From Acidimicrobiaceae bacterium (GTDB taxonomy: Bacteria > Actinomycetota > Acidimicrobiia > Acidimicrobiales > Aldehydirespiratoraceae), in contig VYFQ01000024.1 in the NCBI GenBank assembly GCA_009842325.1, forward strand, positions 1-64,000: 64,000 bases of DNA, written 5' to 3'. Below the pieces are notes generated by a model. That model was not told where the DNA came from. It saw only the letters and a list, made by a program, of their open reading frames with translations, and did not search any database. A program made the translations under genes and the position numbers. Every line of letters starts with the position of its first letter. Positions within the stretch are counted from its first letter, which is position 1. Shown here one piece after another: positions 9,473 to 19,234 of this stretch.

Positions 9473-10771
9473 ATGGACGACCGCCAATGGGGATTCCGCA
9501 CGAGAGCCCTGCACGCGGGCAGCCAACCCGATCCAACCACCGGCGCCCGAGCCGTGCCCATCTACCAGTCCACGAGCTTCGTGTTCGAGGACACGGCGGA
9601 TGCCGCCGACCTGTTCGCCCTGCAGAAGTACGGCACCTTCTACACCCGCATCTCCAACCCGACGAACGCTGCCTTCGAGGAACGCATGGCCAGCCTCGAG
9701 GGAGGCATCGGGGCGGTGGCCACCGCCAGCGGCCAGGCCGCCGAGTTCCTCACCGTCACCGCGCTGGCCTCAGCCGGCGAGCACGTCGTGGCCGCGGCCG
9801 GCCTCTACGGCGGCACCTACACGCTGCTCGATGTGACGCTGCGGCGCCTCGGCATCGAGACCACGTTCGTGGACGGGACCGATCCCGACGCCTTCGCCGC
9901 GGCCGCGCGCGATGACACCAAGCTGCTGTACACCGAGATCATCGCCAATCCCTCCGGAGCGGTGGCCGACCTCGCGGCCCTGACCGATGTAGCCCAGGCT
10001 CACAAGCTTCCCCTGGTAGTGGACTCCACCTTCGCCACGCCGTACCTGTGCCGCCCGTTGGATCACGGCGCCGACATCGCCCTGCACTCGGCCACCAAGT
10101 TCCTGGGCGGCCACGGAACATCCATCGGCGGCGTGATCGTGGAAGCAGGACGTTTCAACTGGGACTCGGGCCGGTTCCCGCACATGGTCGATCGGATCCC
10201 GAGCTACAACGAGCTGCGCTGGTGGGACAACTTCGGCGAGTACGCCTTCTGCACGAAGGTCCGGGCCGAGCAACTGCGAGACGTCGGCGCCTGCCTGTCG
10301 CCGTTCAACGCCTTCCTGCTGCTGCAGGGGATCGAGACGCTGCCGCTGCGCATGGAGGCCCACGTCGCCAACGCCCGGGCCGTGGCCGAATGGCTGGACG
10401 CCGACGACCGGGTGGCGTGGGTACTGTGGGCGGGCCTGCCCGACCATCCGCAGCACGACCTGGCCCGCCGCTACCTGCCCAAAGGCCCGGGCGCCATCTT
10501 CACCTTCGGCGTGGTGGGCGGCCGCGCCGCCGGCGCCCGCTTCATCGAGTCGCTGCAGATGGTGTCGCACCTGGCCAACGTGGGCGACGCCAAGACGCTG
10601 GTGATCCACCCAGCCTCCACCACCCATCAGCAGCTCTCCGACGAGGAGCTGGAGGCGGGAGGCGTATCGCCGGACATGGTGCGCATATCCGTCGGCTTGG
10701 AGGACGTCGACGACATCATCTGGGACCTGGACCAGGCCCTGACCGCGGCCACCAAGGACCCCCGTGGCTGA
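9473..10771 (+). CDS. metY: O-acetylhomoserine sulfhydrylase (MetY type)
   Basis: PLP enzyme that converts O-acetylhomoserine and sulfide to homocysteine, the direct-sulfhydrylation route to methionine. The 432-residue chain has the Cys/Met-metabolism signature with PLP lysine Lys209 in HSATKFLGGHG. Also present are the N-terminal WGFRTRALHAG, the Tyr-containing YGTFYTRISNPT block and the long insertion around NFGEYAFCTKVRAEQLRDVG typical of MetY as opposed to MetB. ATG 9455 is an alternative start; 9473 fits the family N-terminus and the TATCGT promoter. A CoA-binding protein follows after 143 nt filled by two palindromic elements. Confidence 0.88.
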   Translation: MDDRQWGFRTRALHAGSQPDPTTGARAVPIYQSTSFVFEDTADAADLFALQKYGTFYTRISNPTNAAFEERMASLEGGIGAVATASGQAAEFLTVTALASAGEHVVAAAGLYGGTYTLLDVTLRRLGIETTFVDGTDPDAFAAAARDDTKLLYTEIIANPSGAVADLAALTDVAQAHKLPLVVDSTFATPYLCRPLDHGADIALHSATKFLGGHGTSIGGVIVEAGRFNWDSGRFPHMVDRIPSYNELRWWDNFGEYAFCTKVRAEQLRDVGACLSPFNAFLLLQGIETLPLRMEAHVANARAVAEWLDADDRVAWVLWAGLPDHPQHDLARRYLPKGPGAIFTFGVVGGRAAGARFIESLQMVSHLANVGDAKTLVIHPASTTHQQLSDEELEAGGVSPDMVRISVGLEDVDDIIWDLDQALTAATKDPRG

Positions 10772-10783
10772 GCACCCCCAGCC

Positions 10784-10831
10784 GAATTGGCAGCGATACA
10801 CCCCCTATAGGGGGCAAAACGCTGCCAATTC
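10784..10831. repeat. Palindromic extragenic element, copy 1
   Basis: Eleven-base arms GAATTGGCAGC (10784-10794) and GCTGCCAATTC (10821-10831) enclose 26 nt with a nested perfect palindrome CCCCCTATAGGGGG (10801-10814). It begins 13 nt after the metY stop. As RNA it would fold into a two-tier hairpin; as DNA it is a 48-bp dyad. No U-tract follows, so it is not a classical intrinsic terminator. Confidence 0.85.
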
Positions 10832-10855
10832 CCGGACAAACCCCGACCGCCAGGC

Positions 10856-10903
10856 GAATTGGCAGCGAAACACACCGTATAGGGGGCAAAACGCTGCCAA
10901 TTC
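10856..10903. repeat. Palindromic extragenic element, copy 2
   Basis: Same 11-base arms and same 26-nt interior as copy 1, placed 72 nt after it. The inner palindrome is partly decayed (CCGTATAGGGGG). It ends 11 nt before the start of the CoA-binding protein gene. Confidence 0.85.
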
Positions 10904-10914
10904 CCGGAGGATCC

Positions 10915-11439
10915 ATGGCTGAGGCTGACCATCCGCCGGTGGAGGGCTGGACGCCGCCGACCGCGCTCGAGCGCCAGCGCATCCTGCGCCGGTCCCGCTC
11001 GGTGGCCGTTGTCGGCGCCTCGGCCAACCTGGCCCGGGCCAGCTACTTCGTCCTCACCTACCTGCTGTCGTCGTCCACCGACTTCGAGGTGTACCCGGTG
11101 AACCCCCGTGCCGCCGGCACCGAGATCCTCGGTCGCAAGGTGTACGCGTCGCTCGCGGACCTGCCGGTCACGCCCGACATCGTGGACGTGTTCCGCCGGG
11201 CCGAGGACCTGCCCTCCGTCGCGGACGAGGCCATCGCCGTGGGCGCACCGGTCTTCTGGGCGCAACTCGGACTGTGGAGTCCCGAGGCCGCGCAGCGCTG
11301 CGTCTCTGCCGGACTCACGGTAGTGATGGACCGGTGCCTGAAGATCGAGCACGCCCGCTTCCACGGCGGTCTGCACCTGTCCGGATTCGACACCGGCGTC
11401 ATCTCTTCACGCCGTAAGCTCCAGAATTCACCGAATTAG
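10915..11439 (+). CDS. CoA-binding (YccU-like) domain protein
   Basis: A stand-alone Rossmann CoA-binding domain of 174 residues (CoA_binding_2 type). The dinucleotide-like loop VAVVGASANLARASYFV, the NPRA strand after EVYPV, and the later VFWAQLGLWS and GLTVVMDRCLKIEH motifs are typical. The biochemical role of the family is not settled. It often sits beside homocysteine-synthesis genes in actinobacteria, and here it follows metY. The start is ATG 10915 behind CGGAGGATCC. The stop codon lies inside a 12-bp palindrome (AATTAGCTAATT, 11434-11445). Confidence 0.8.
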   Translation: MAEADHPPVEGWTPPTALERQRILRRSRSVAVVGASANLARASYFVLTYLLSSSTDFEVYPVNPRAAGTEILGRKVYASLADLPVTPDIVDVFRRAEDLPSVADEAIAVGAPVFWAQLGLWSPEAAQRCVSAGLTVVMDRCLKIEHARFHGGLHLSGFDTGVISSRRKLQNSPN

Positions 11440-11445
11440 CTAATT
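11434..11445. repeat. 12-bp AT-rich palindrome spanning a stop codon
   Basis: AATTAGCTAATT is perfectly self-complementary and includes the TAG stop (11437-11439) of the CoA-binding protein. It is the most AT-rich spot in the 219-nt gap before the pyrimidine operon and could be an operator. Confidence 0.45.
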
Positions 11446-11600
11446 TCTGTTCGATAGCTGTTGAGTAACCGGTGATCGGCGCAAAGAACTTGCTCCCCAA
11501 CCCGGTTAGACGCTATAGCTATCCCTTAGACAGAGGACACTCGTCAACAAAGTCGGCACGAACGGTGCAATTTTCCTTTCCCGGGCGGGAAGCGGTTGGC

Positions 11601-11606
11601 TAGGAT
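11601..11606 (+). promoter_or_regulatory. Candidate -10 element (TAGGAT) of the pyrimidine catabolic operon
   Basis: TAGGAT lies 52 nt before the first start codon of the operon. Unlike the leaderless genes, the downstream ATG has a good ribosome-binding site (GGAGGA), so a leader of about 45 nt is expected. Confidence 0.35.
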
Positions 11607-11658
11607 CGCTTTTTCTCTCGATTCGGGCGGGCATCCGATGAGATGAGGGGGAGGACCG

Positions 11659-12501
11659 ATGGCACGTACGGTTACTTCGGCAATTGTCCAGGTGGCCTGG
11701 ACCGGCGACAAGGAGTCGATGATCGAGCTCCATGAGAAGTACGTGGCCGAGGCGGCCTCGGCCGGCACTCAGGTCATGTGCTTCCAGGAGCTGTTCTACG
11801 GCCCCTACTTCTGCCAGGTGCAGGACACCGAGTTCTACTCCTACGCCGAGGCGATCCCCGACGGTCCCACCACCAAGAGGTTCCAGGAGCTGGCGGCCAA
11901 GCACGAGATGGTGCTGGTGCTTCCAATGTACGAGCACGAGAAGGCCGGGTTCCTGTACAACACCGCTGCCGTCATCGACGCCGACGGCAGCTACCTCGGC
12001 AAGTATCGCAAGACCCACATCCCCCAGGTCAAGGGGTTCTGGGAGAAGTTCTACTTCCGTCCCGGCAACCTCGGCTACCCGGTGTTCGAGACCGCGGTCG
12101 GCACGGTGGGCGTGTACATCTGCTATGACCGCCACTTCCCCGAGGGCTGGCGCGCGCTGGGACTCGCCGGAGCGGAGATCGTGTTCAACCCGTCGGCTAC
12201 CAGCCGCGGGCTCTCCGCGTACCTCTGGCAGCTCGAGCAGACTTCGGCCGCCGTGGCCAACATGTACTTCGTCGGGGCCATCAACCGGGTAGGGATCGAG
12301 CCGCTGGGCGACAACGACTTCTACGGCACCTCCTACTTCGCCAACCCGAGAGGGCAATTCGTCGACGGCACCGCGTCGGACCAGACCGAGGAACTGGTGG
12401 TGCGCGACCTCGATCTCGACCAGATCGAGGAGGTCCGATCGCAGTGGGCGTTCTACCGGGACCGCCGCCCCGACATCTACGACCCGCTGACCGCCCCATG
12501 A
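11659..12501 (+). CDS. Beta-ureidopropionase / N-carbamoyl amidohydrolase (nitrilase superfamily)
   Basis: Likely hydrolyses N-carbamoyl-beta-alanine to beta-alanine, CO2 and ammonia, the last step of reductive pyrimidine breakdown. The 280-residue chain carries the nitrilase triad Glu44 (CFQELFYGPYF), Lys118 (KYRKTHIP) and Cys155 (VYICYDRHFPE). The start is ATG 11659 behind GGAGGA. It opens a co-directional gene set with dihydropyrimidinase 50 nt downstream, and this context decides between the ureidopropionase reading and other N-carbamoylase or amidase functions such as N-carbamoylputrescine amidase. Confidence 0.82.
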   Translation: MARTVTSAIVQVAWTGDKESMIELHEKYVAEAASAGTQVMCFQELFYGPYFCQVQDTEFYSYAEAIPDGPTTKRFQELAAKHEMVLVLPMYEHEKAGFLYNTAAVIDADGSYLGKYRKTHIPQVKGFWEKFYFRPGNLGYPVFETAVGTVGVYICYDRHFPEGWRALGLAGAEIVFNPSATSRGLSAYLWQLEQTSAAVANMYFVGAINRVGIEPLGDNDFYGTSYFANPRGQFVDGTASDQTEELVVRDLDLDQIEEVRSQWAFYRDRRPDIYDPLTAP

Positions 12502-12550
12502 CCTGACTCGCCGGCAGTCGGAACAGCCGGAGGCCCGGAAGGAGACAAAG

Positions 12551-13960
12551 ATGGCAACGCTCATCAAGGGAGGCACCGTCGTCAGTGCGACCGGCGCGGA
12601 TCCGGCCGACGTCCTCATCGACGGCGAGCAGATCGCTGCGGTCCTGCGCCCCGGCAGCGTCATCGCGGCGGCGGCCGAGCAGGGCGCGGAGGTCATCGAT
12701 GCCACCGGCCGGCTCGTGGTGCCCGGCGGCGTAGACGTCCACACCCACATGGAGCTGCCCTTCGGCGGCACCTTCGCCTCCGACACCTTCGAGACCGGCA
12801 CCCGGGCCGCGGCCTGGGGCGGCACCACCACCATCGTGGACTTCGCCGTGCAGAAGACCGGCGAGAACGTGAGGGAATGCCTCGACGCCTGGATGGCCAA
12901 GGCCGAGGGCAACTGCGCCATCGACTACGGCTTCCACATGATCATCGGCGGTGTCGACAACGACTCCCTCAAGGAGATGGACCTGCTGGTCAACGAGGGC
13001 ATCACCAGCTTCAAGCTGTTCATGGCCTATCCCGGCGTGTTCCTCGCCGACGACGGCCAGATCCTGCGGGCCATGCAGCAGGCCGCGGGCAACGGCGGGC
13101 TGATCATGATGCACGCCGAGAATGGCCTGGCCATCGACGTGCTGGCCGAGCAGGCCTTCGAGCGGGGCGAGATCAGCCCGGTCACCCACGGCTACGTGCG
13201 CCGCAAGGAGCTGGAGTCGGAGGCCACCCACCGGGCCATCCAGCTGGCCAAGGTTGGGGCGGCGCCCCTCTACATCGTCCACCTGTCGGCCTCCGAGGCC
13301 CTCGAGCAGGTGGCCATGGCCCGTGACGCCGGCATGAACGTATTCGCGGAGACCTGCCCGCAGTACCTGCACTTCAGCCTGGAGGAGCACCTGAACCGCC
13401 CCGGCTTCGAGGGCGCCGCCTACGTGTGCTCCACCCCGCTCCGGTCGCGGGCCGAGGGCCACCAGGACGACCTGTGGAGGGGGCTGCGCACCAACGACCT
13501 GGCCGTGGTGTCCACCGACCACTGCCCGTTCTGCATGAAGGAGCAGAAGGAGTTGGGCCTGAACGACTTCCGGGCCATACCCAACGGCATCGGCGGCGTC
13601 GAGCACCGCATGGACATGATCTACCAGGGCGTGGTCACCGGCGAGATCGGCCTGGCCCGCTGGGTCGAGCTGTGCGCCACCACCCCCGCTCGCATGATGG
13701 GCCTCTACCCCCGCAAGGGGATCATCGCCGCCGGCTCCGACGCCGACATCGTGATCTACGACCCCAACAAGCAGTGGACTATCAGCGTCGACAACCACCA
13801 CATGAACATGGACCACTCCGCCTACGAGGGCACCCGGGTGACCGGCCACGTCGACACGGTGTTCTCACGGGGCCGCAAGCTCATCGACAACGGCCAGTAC
13901 CACGGCCGCCCCGGCGACGGCCAATACCTGCGGAGAGGCCTGAGCCAGTACCTGATGTAA
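12551..13960 (+). CDS. hydA: Dihydropyrimidinase / D-hydantoinase
   Basis: Cyclic amidohydrolase opening dihydrouracil, dihydrothymine or hydantoin rings to N-carbamoyl amino acids. The 469-residue protein has the bimetal site His64-x-His66 (DVHTHMELPFGG), the carboxylated-lysine segment SFKLFMAYPG (Lys155) and the late Asp block VVSTDHCPF. Length and motifs match dihydropyrimidinases and not allantoinase or dihydroorotase. The start is ATG 12551 behind AAGGAG. It is followed by mmsA and a luciferase-like oxidoreductase. The product feeds the ureidopropionase upstream. Confidence 0.9.
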   Translation: MATLIKGGTVVSATGADPADVLIDGEQIAAVLRPGSVIAAAAEQGAEVIDATGRLVVPGGVDVHTHMELPFGGTFASDTFETGTRAAAWGGTTTIVDFAVQKTGENVRECLDAWMAKAEGNCAIDYGFHMIIGGVDNDSLKEMDLLVNEGITSFKLFMAYPGVFLADDGQILRAMQQAAGNGGLIMMHAENGLAIDVLAEQAFERGEISPVTHGYVRRKELESEATHRAIQLAKVGAAPLYIVHLSASEALEQVAMARDAGMNVFAETCPQYLHFSLEEHLNRPGFEGAAYVCSTPLRSRAEGHQDDLWRGLRTNDLAVVSTDHCPFCMKEQKELGLNDFRAIPNGIGGVEHRMDMIYQGVVTGEIGLARWVELCATTPARMMGLYPRKGIIAAGSDADIVIYDPNKQWTISVDNHHMNMDHSAYEGTRVTGHVDTVFSRGRKLIDNGQYHGRPGDGQYLRRGLSQYLM

Positions 13961-14038
13961 CCCGCAGAGGCGGCCGGCCCGGAGCCCCGCCGCGGCACCT
14001 GACCATCACCAACACCCGAACGAGACGGGAGACGGCAA

Positions 14039-15526
<1,488 letters not shown>

Positions 15527-15577
15527 GGACGGGCGCCGTGACCGTCATGCAGCCGGACCTCTAGGAGTCCTTGCCTA

Positions 15578-16579
15578 ATGGACTTCGGAGTCGTCCTGCA
15601 GACCGATCCACCGGCATGGCGGGTGGTAGACCTGGCCCGGCAAGCCGAGACGCACGGGTTCTCCCACGGATGGACCTTCGACAGCCATGTTCTCTGGCAG
15701 GAGCCGTTCGTGATCTACAGCCAGATGCTGTCGGCCACGAACCGCATGACGATCGGGCCGATGGTCACCAACCCCGGCACCCGCAACTGGACGGTCACCG
15801 CCTCGCTCTTCGCCACCCTCAACGACATGTTCGGCAACCGGACCGTTTGCGGCATCGGCCGGGGCGACTCAGCCATGCGAGTGCTGGGCCACACCCCCAC
15901 CAGCCTGGCCACCCTGGGCGAATCCATGAAGGTCATCAAGGGCCTGGTCGAAGGACGTCAGGTCGACTACAACGGTACCCGCCAGCAGTTCCCGTGGTCG
16001 GCGGGCGGCCGGCTCGACATCTGGATGGCCGCCTACGGGCCGAGAGCCCTGAAGCTCTGCGGTGAGCAGGCCGACGGGTTCATCCTCCAGCTCGCCGATC
16101 CCCAGATAACCGAGTGGACCATCGCGGCCGTCCGCAAGGCCGCGGCCGAGGCGGGACGCGATCCCGACGAGCTGTCCATGTGCGTGGCCGCTCCCGCGTA
16201 TGTGGGAGACGACCTGGCCCACCAGCGCGATCAGGTCCGCTGGTTCGGCGGCATGGTCGGCAACCATGTGGCCGACCTGGTGGACCGCTACGGCGACACC
16301 GGCGCAGGCGTGCCCCAGGCCCTCACCGACTACATCAAGGGTCGGGAGGGCTACGACTACTCGGGGCACGGCAAGGCAGGACACGTGCACACCGACTTCG
16401 TGCCCGACGAGGTGATCGACCGGTTCTGCATCCTCGGCGACGCCGACCACCACATTGCTCGCCTTCAGGAGCTGCGCGACCTGGGTGTCGACCAGTTCGC
16501 CATCTATCTGATGCACGACCAGAAGGACGAGACGCTCAACGCCTACGGCCAGCGGATCATCCCCGCGCTCAGGGACTGA
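15578..16579 (+). CDS. Luciferase-like (LLM) flavin/F420 oxidoreductase of the pyrimidine operon
   Basis: A 333-residue TIM-barrel oxidoreductase of the bacterial luciferase superfamily, with N-terminal MDFGVVLQTDPPAWRVVDLA and mid-barrel CGIGRGDSAMRVLG. It resembles the subfamily found next to dihydropyrimidinase genes in actinobacteria. Cofactor (F420 or FMN) and substrate are not readable; oxidation or monooxygenation of a pyrimidine or hydantoin is the contextual guess. The start is ATG 15578 behind AGGAG. The stop is 7 nt before the first transporter gene, so they are probably one transcript. Confidence 0.75.
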   Translation: MDFGVVLQTDPPAWRVVDLARQAETHGFSHGWTFDSHVLWQEPFVIYSQMLSATNRMTIGPMVTNPGTRNWTVTASLFATLNDMFGNRTVCGIGRGDSAMRVLGHTPTSLATLGESMKVIKGLVEGRQVDYNGTRQQFPWSAGGRLDIWMAAYGPRALKLCGEQADGFILQLADPQITEWTIAAVRKAAAEAGRDPDELSMCVAAPAYVGDDLAHQRDQVRWFGGMVGNHVADLVDRYGDTGAGVPQALTDYIKGREGYDYSGHGKAGHVHTDFVPDEVIDRFCILGDADHHIARLQELRDLGVDQFAIYLMHDQKDETLNAYGQRIIPALRD

Positions 16580-16586
16580 CCCCACC

Positions 16587-17603
16587 ATGAGTTCCGAAGC
16601 TGGTCAGCCTGTTGATTCCATGATCGATACGGCTGACGGGACCCCGGCGGCCGTCGACGATCCGATCGTCTTCGAGCAGCTGCTGCGCCTGCAGGCCGCC
16701 CGGGAGCAGCGGCGGGCCCGCCTGCGCAGGACCGGCCGGCAGGTGGTCGTGCTGGCCGTGTTCATATGCCTGCTGGGTCTGGCCTACAGCCTGTACAAGG
16801 TGGTCGGCACGGCCATCGACGACGCCCAGTCCGGCTGGCCGGTCATCGGCTCGATCCTGCCCGAGTCCGACGACCTCAAGATGCCCCCGGTTCTCGACAT
16901 CGTGTCGGGGATCTTCGAGGAGCCGAGGGGCACTAACGAGCCCTTCTGGTCGATCGTCGGCAAGGAGGCCGCCTTCACCCTGCGCGAGGCAGCCGTGGGA
17001 TTCGCCATCGGCGTGGTAGTTGGCCTCAGCATCGCCATCGTGCTCACCACATCTGGCCGCTTGGAGCGGGCTCTGGTGCCCCACGTGATCGCCAGCCAGA
17101 CCATCCCGCTCATCGCCATCGCGCCCATCATCGTGATCTGGGGCCGCAAGAGCTTCGACTTCCTGCCCTTCGAGTGGCAGGACTGGATGTCGGTGTCGAT
17201 AATCGCCACCTACCTGACGTTCTTCCCGGTGACGATCAACGGACTGCGGGGCCTGCAGTCGCCCCGCCCCGAGAACCTCGAGTTGATGGACTCCTACGCG
17301 GCCCGCTGGGGCCAGACCCTGTGGCGCCTGCGGCTGCCGGCCTCACTTCCCTACCTGTTCGCGGCGTTCAAGATCGCGGCCACCGCCAGCGTGGTGGGAG
17401 CCATCGTCGGCGAGATCTCCGCCGGCGTGAAGGGCGGGCTCGGCCGGCGGGTGCTGCTCGAGGCCCAGCGCTACACCACCGGCCCGGAGCGCCTGTACGT
17501 GGCGGTGCTGGGCGCGGCCGCCCTCGGGATATTCGTGTTCGCGGTGATCTCTTCGATCGAGTACGGGCTGGTCGGCCGCAAGGGCCGGGAGACCGTGACA
17601 TGA
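16587..17603 (+). CDS. ABC importer permease (NMT1/SsuC type), first copy
   Basis: Membrane subunit of a nitrate/sulfonate/pyrimidine-type ABC importer, 338 residues. A cytoplasmic Arg-rich N-terminus (to about 48) precedes the first helix. About six further helices surround the conserved EAA-like loop (ENLELMDSYAARWGQTLWRLRLP), which docks with the ATPase. It has a longer N-terminus than the second permease at 18400, so the pair probably forms a heterodimer. It overlaps the ATPase gene by 4 nt (ATGA at 17600). Confidence 0.82.
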   Translation: MSSEAGQPVDSMIDTADGTPAAVDDPIVFEQLLRLQAAREQRRARLRRTGRQVVVLAVFICLLGLAYSLYKVVGTAIDDAQSGWPVIGSILPESDDLKMPPVLDIVSGIFEEPRGTNEPFWSIVGKEAAFTLREAAVGFAIGVVVGLSIAIVLTTSGRLERALVPHVIASQTIPLIAIAPIIVIWGRKSFDFLPFEWQDWMSVSIIATYLTFFPVTINGLRGLQSPRPENLELMDSYAARWGQTLWRLRLPASLPYLFAAFKIAATASVVGAIVGEISAGVKGGLGRRVLLEAQRYTTGPERLYVAVLGAAALGIFVFAVISSIEYGLVGRKGRETVT

Positions 17604-18397
17604 GCGACGCAGGACCCGACATGAACGACCAGGCCCCGGCCGTCGAGATCCGCGGCGCCTCCAAGATCTTCAATCCCGGGCGCCACAACGAGGTGAAAGC
17701 CCTCGAAGACATCGACCTTCATATCGACCAGGGCGACTTCGTCACCCTCATCGGCCCTTCGGGCTGCGGGAAGAGCACGCTGCTGCGGCTCATCGCCGCG
17801 CTCGTCGATGCCAGCGACGGCACCGTCCTCGTCAACGGCAAGACCGCGGACGCGGCCCGCCTCGACCGGGACTATTCCATGGTGTTCCAGCGGGCGGGCC
17901 TGTTCGACTGGCGAAACGTCTCACGCAACATCGAACTGCCGCTCGAGCTGATGGGCTGGAAGGCAGCCGATCGGCGCCGCCGGTCCGCGGAGATGCTCGA
18001 GCTGGTCAAGCTCACCGAGTTCGCCCGTCATCATCCCGCCGAGCTCTCCGGGGGCATGCAGCAGCGCATCGCCATCGCCCGGGCCATGTCGTTCCACCCG
18101 CAACTGCTGCTGATGGACGAGCCGTTCGGCGCGCTCGACGAGATGACCCGCGAGCACATGCAGAACGAGCTCCTGCGCATCTGGTCGGAGACCGGGATAA
18201 CCGTCGTGTTCGTCACCCACTCCATACCCGAGGCGGTGTTCCTGTCGACCAAGGTGGCCGTCATGTCGCCCCGTCCGGGTCAGATCGCGGCCGTGATCGA
18301 CAACGATCTGGGCCCGCGCACCGACGCCACCCGGGACGATCCCGCCTTCTTCCGCAACGTCACCGCAGTACGCGACGCACTGCGGGGAGGCCACTAG
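17600..18397 (+). CDS. ABC importer ATPase
   Basis: A 265-residue nucleotide-binding subunit with Walker A GPSGCGKST, Q-loop region VFQRAGLFDWRNV, signature LSGGMQQR, Walker B LLLMDEPFGALDE and switch histidine in VTHSIPEA. It belongs to the SsuB/TauB/ThiZ group. The start is ATG 17600 overlapping the permease stop. It is flanked by two different permease genes and followed by the binding protein, so it energises this one importer. By context the cargo is a pyrimidine, hydantoin or related ring. Confidence 0.85.
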   Translation: MSDAGPDMNDQAPAVEIRGASKIFNPGRHNEVKALEDIDLHIDQGDFVTLIGPSGCGKSTLLRLIAALVDASDGTVLVNGKTADAARLDRDYSMVFQRAGLFDWRNVSRNIELPLELMGWKAADRRRRSAEMLELVKLTEFARHHPAELSGGMQQRIAIARAMSFHPQLLLMDEPFGALDEMTREHMQNELLRIWSETGITVVFVTHSIPEAVFLSTKVAVMSPRPGQIAAVIDNDLGPRTDATRDDPAFFRNVTAVRDALRGGH

Positions 18398-18399
18398 CC

Positions 18400-19182
18400 G
18401 TGACCGCGGCGAAGGCGCTGTTGCGCTCCTGGTTGCCTCCGGTGGTGGCTGCGGTGGTCATCTTCGGCGGCTGGGAGGCGGTTCTGGCCGTACTGCGCCC
18501 CGACGGCTTCGTGCTTCCGCCGCCCTCGGAGATCGGGAGCGCGGTGGCGGAGAACTTCGACGCCATCATCACGGCCACCGGGGTCACCGGCTTCATCATC
18601 GTCACCGGTCTGCTCGCCGGGGTGGTGGTGGGAGCGGCGTTCGCCCTGCTGGTCACCGCCTCCCGGGCCGCCAACGAGACGCTCACTCCGCTGGCGGTGG
18701 CCGTGAATGCCGTGCCGATCATCGCGCTGGCGCCGATCTTCAACGCCTGGTTCGGGCTCCTGTCGCCCCGCTCCAACCAGGCCGTGGTGGTGGTGCTGGT
18801 GTTCTTCCCGATCTTCATCAACACGGCGCGGGGCTTGACGCAGGTAGAGCCGAGCCAGATCGAGCTGATGGAGTCCTACGGGGCCGGCAAGTGGCGGATC
18901 ATGCGGGAGGTACGCATCCCCAACGCCATGCCGTTCTTCTTCACCGCGCTGAAGCTGGCCACCTCGCTGGCCGTGATCGCGGCCATCGTGGCCGAGTACT
19001 TCGGCGGACGCCAGGACGCCCTGGGCAACCTCATCACCAACTCGGCCGGACTGACCCGCTACAACGACGCCTGGGCCGCAGTGCTGGCCGGCTCGCTGGT
19101 GGGCATCGGCCTCTACGCGCTCGCAGTCCTTGCCGAGCGCCTCGTCATGCCCTGGTACTTCGTGGCCAGGAGGTCGGCGTGA
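18400..19182 (+). CDS. ABC importer permease, second copy
   Basis: A 260-residue integral membrane protein with about six helices and the coupling loop SQIELMESYGAGKWRIMREVRIP. The sequence IIVTGLLAGVVVGAAFALLV and the PIIALAPIFNAWFG helix resemble hydroxymethylpyrimidine/riboflavin-type permeases (ThiX-like). The GTG start at 18400 lies 2 nt after the ATPase stop. It presumably pairs with the permease at 16587. Confidence 0.82.
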   Translation: MTAAKALLRSWLPPVVAAVVIFGGWEAVLAVLRPDGFVLPPPSEIGSAVAENFDAIITATGVTGFIIVTGLLAGVVVGAAFALLVTASRAANETLTPLAVAVNAVPIIALAPIFNAWFGLLSPRSNQAVVVVLVFFPIFINTARGLTQVEPSQIELMESYGAGKWRIMREVRIPNAMPFFFTALKLATSLAVIAAIVAEYFGGRQDALGNLITNSAGLTRYNDAWAAVLAGSLVGIGLYALAVLAERLVMPWYFVARRSA

Positions 19183-19234
19183 CGGGTGCAACTGAGTCTC
19201 ATCAGAGAAGACCCAATTGGGAGGGCAACAAACC

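Noticed and set aside
10784..10903. Classical intrinsic terminators or a small CRISPR array for the paired palindromes
   Set aside because: There is no U-tract, and with only two units that are themselves palindromic with related interiors they do not fit repeat-spacer organisation.
12281..13849. 522-residue minus-strand frame opposite dihydropyrimidinase
   Set aside because: It is the mirror of a certain gene and lacks any family signature.
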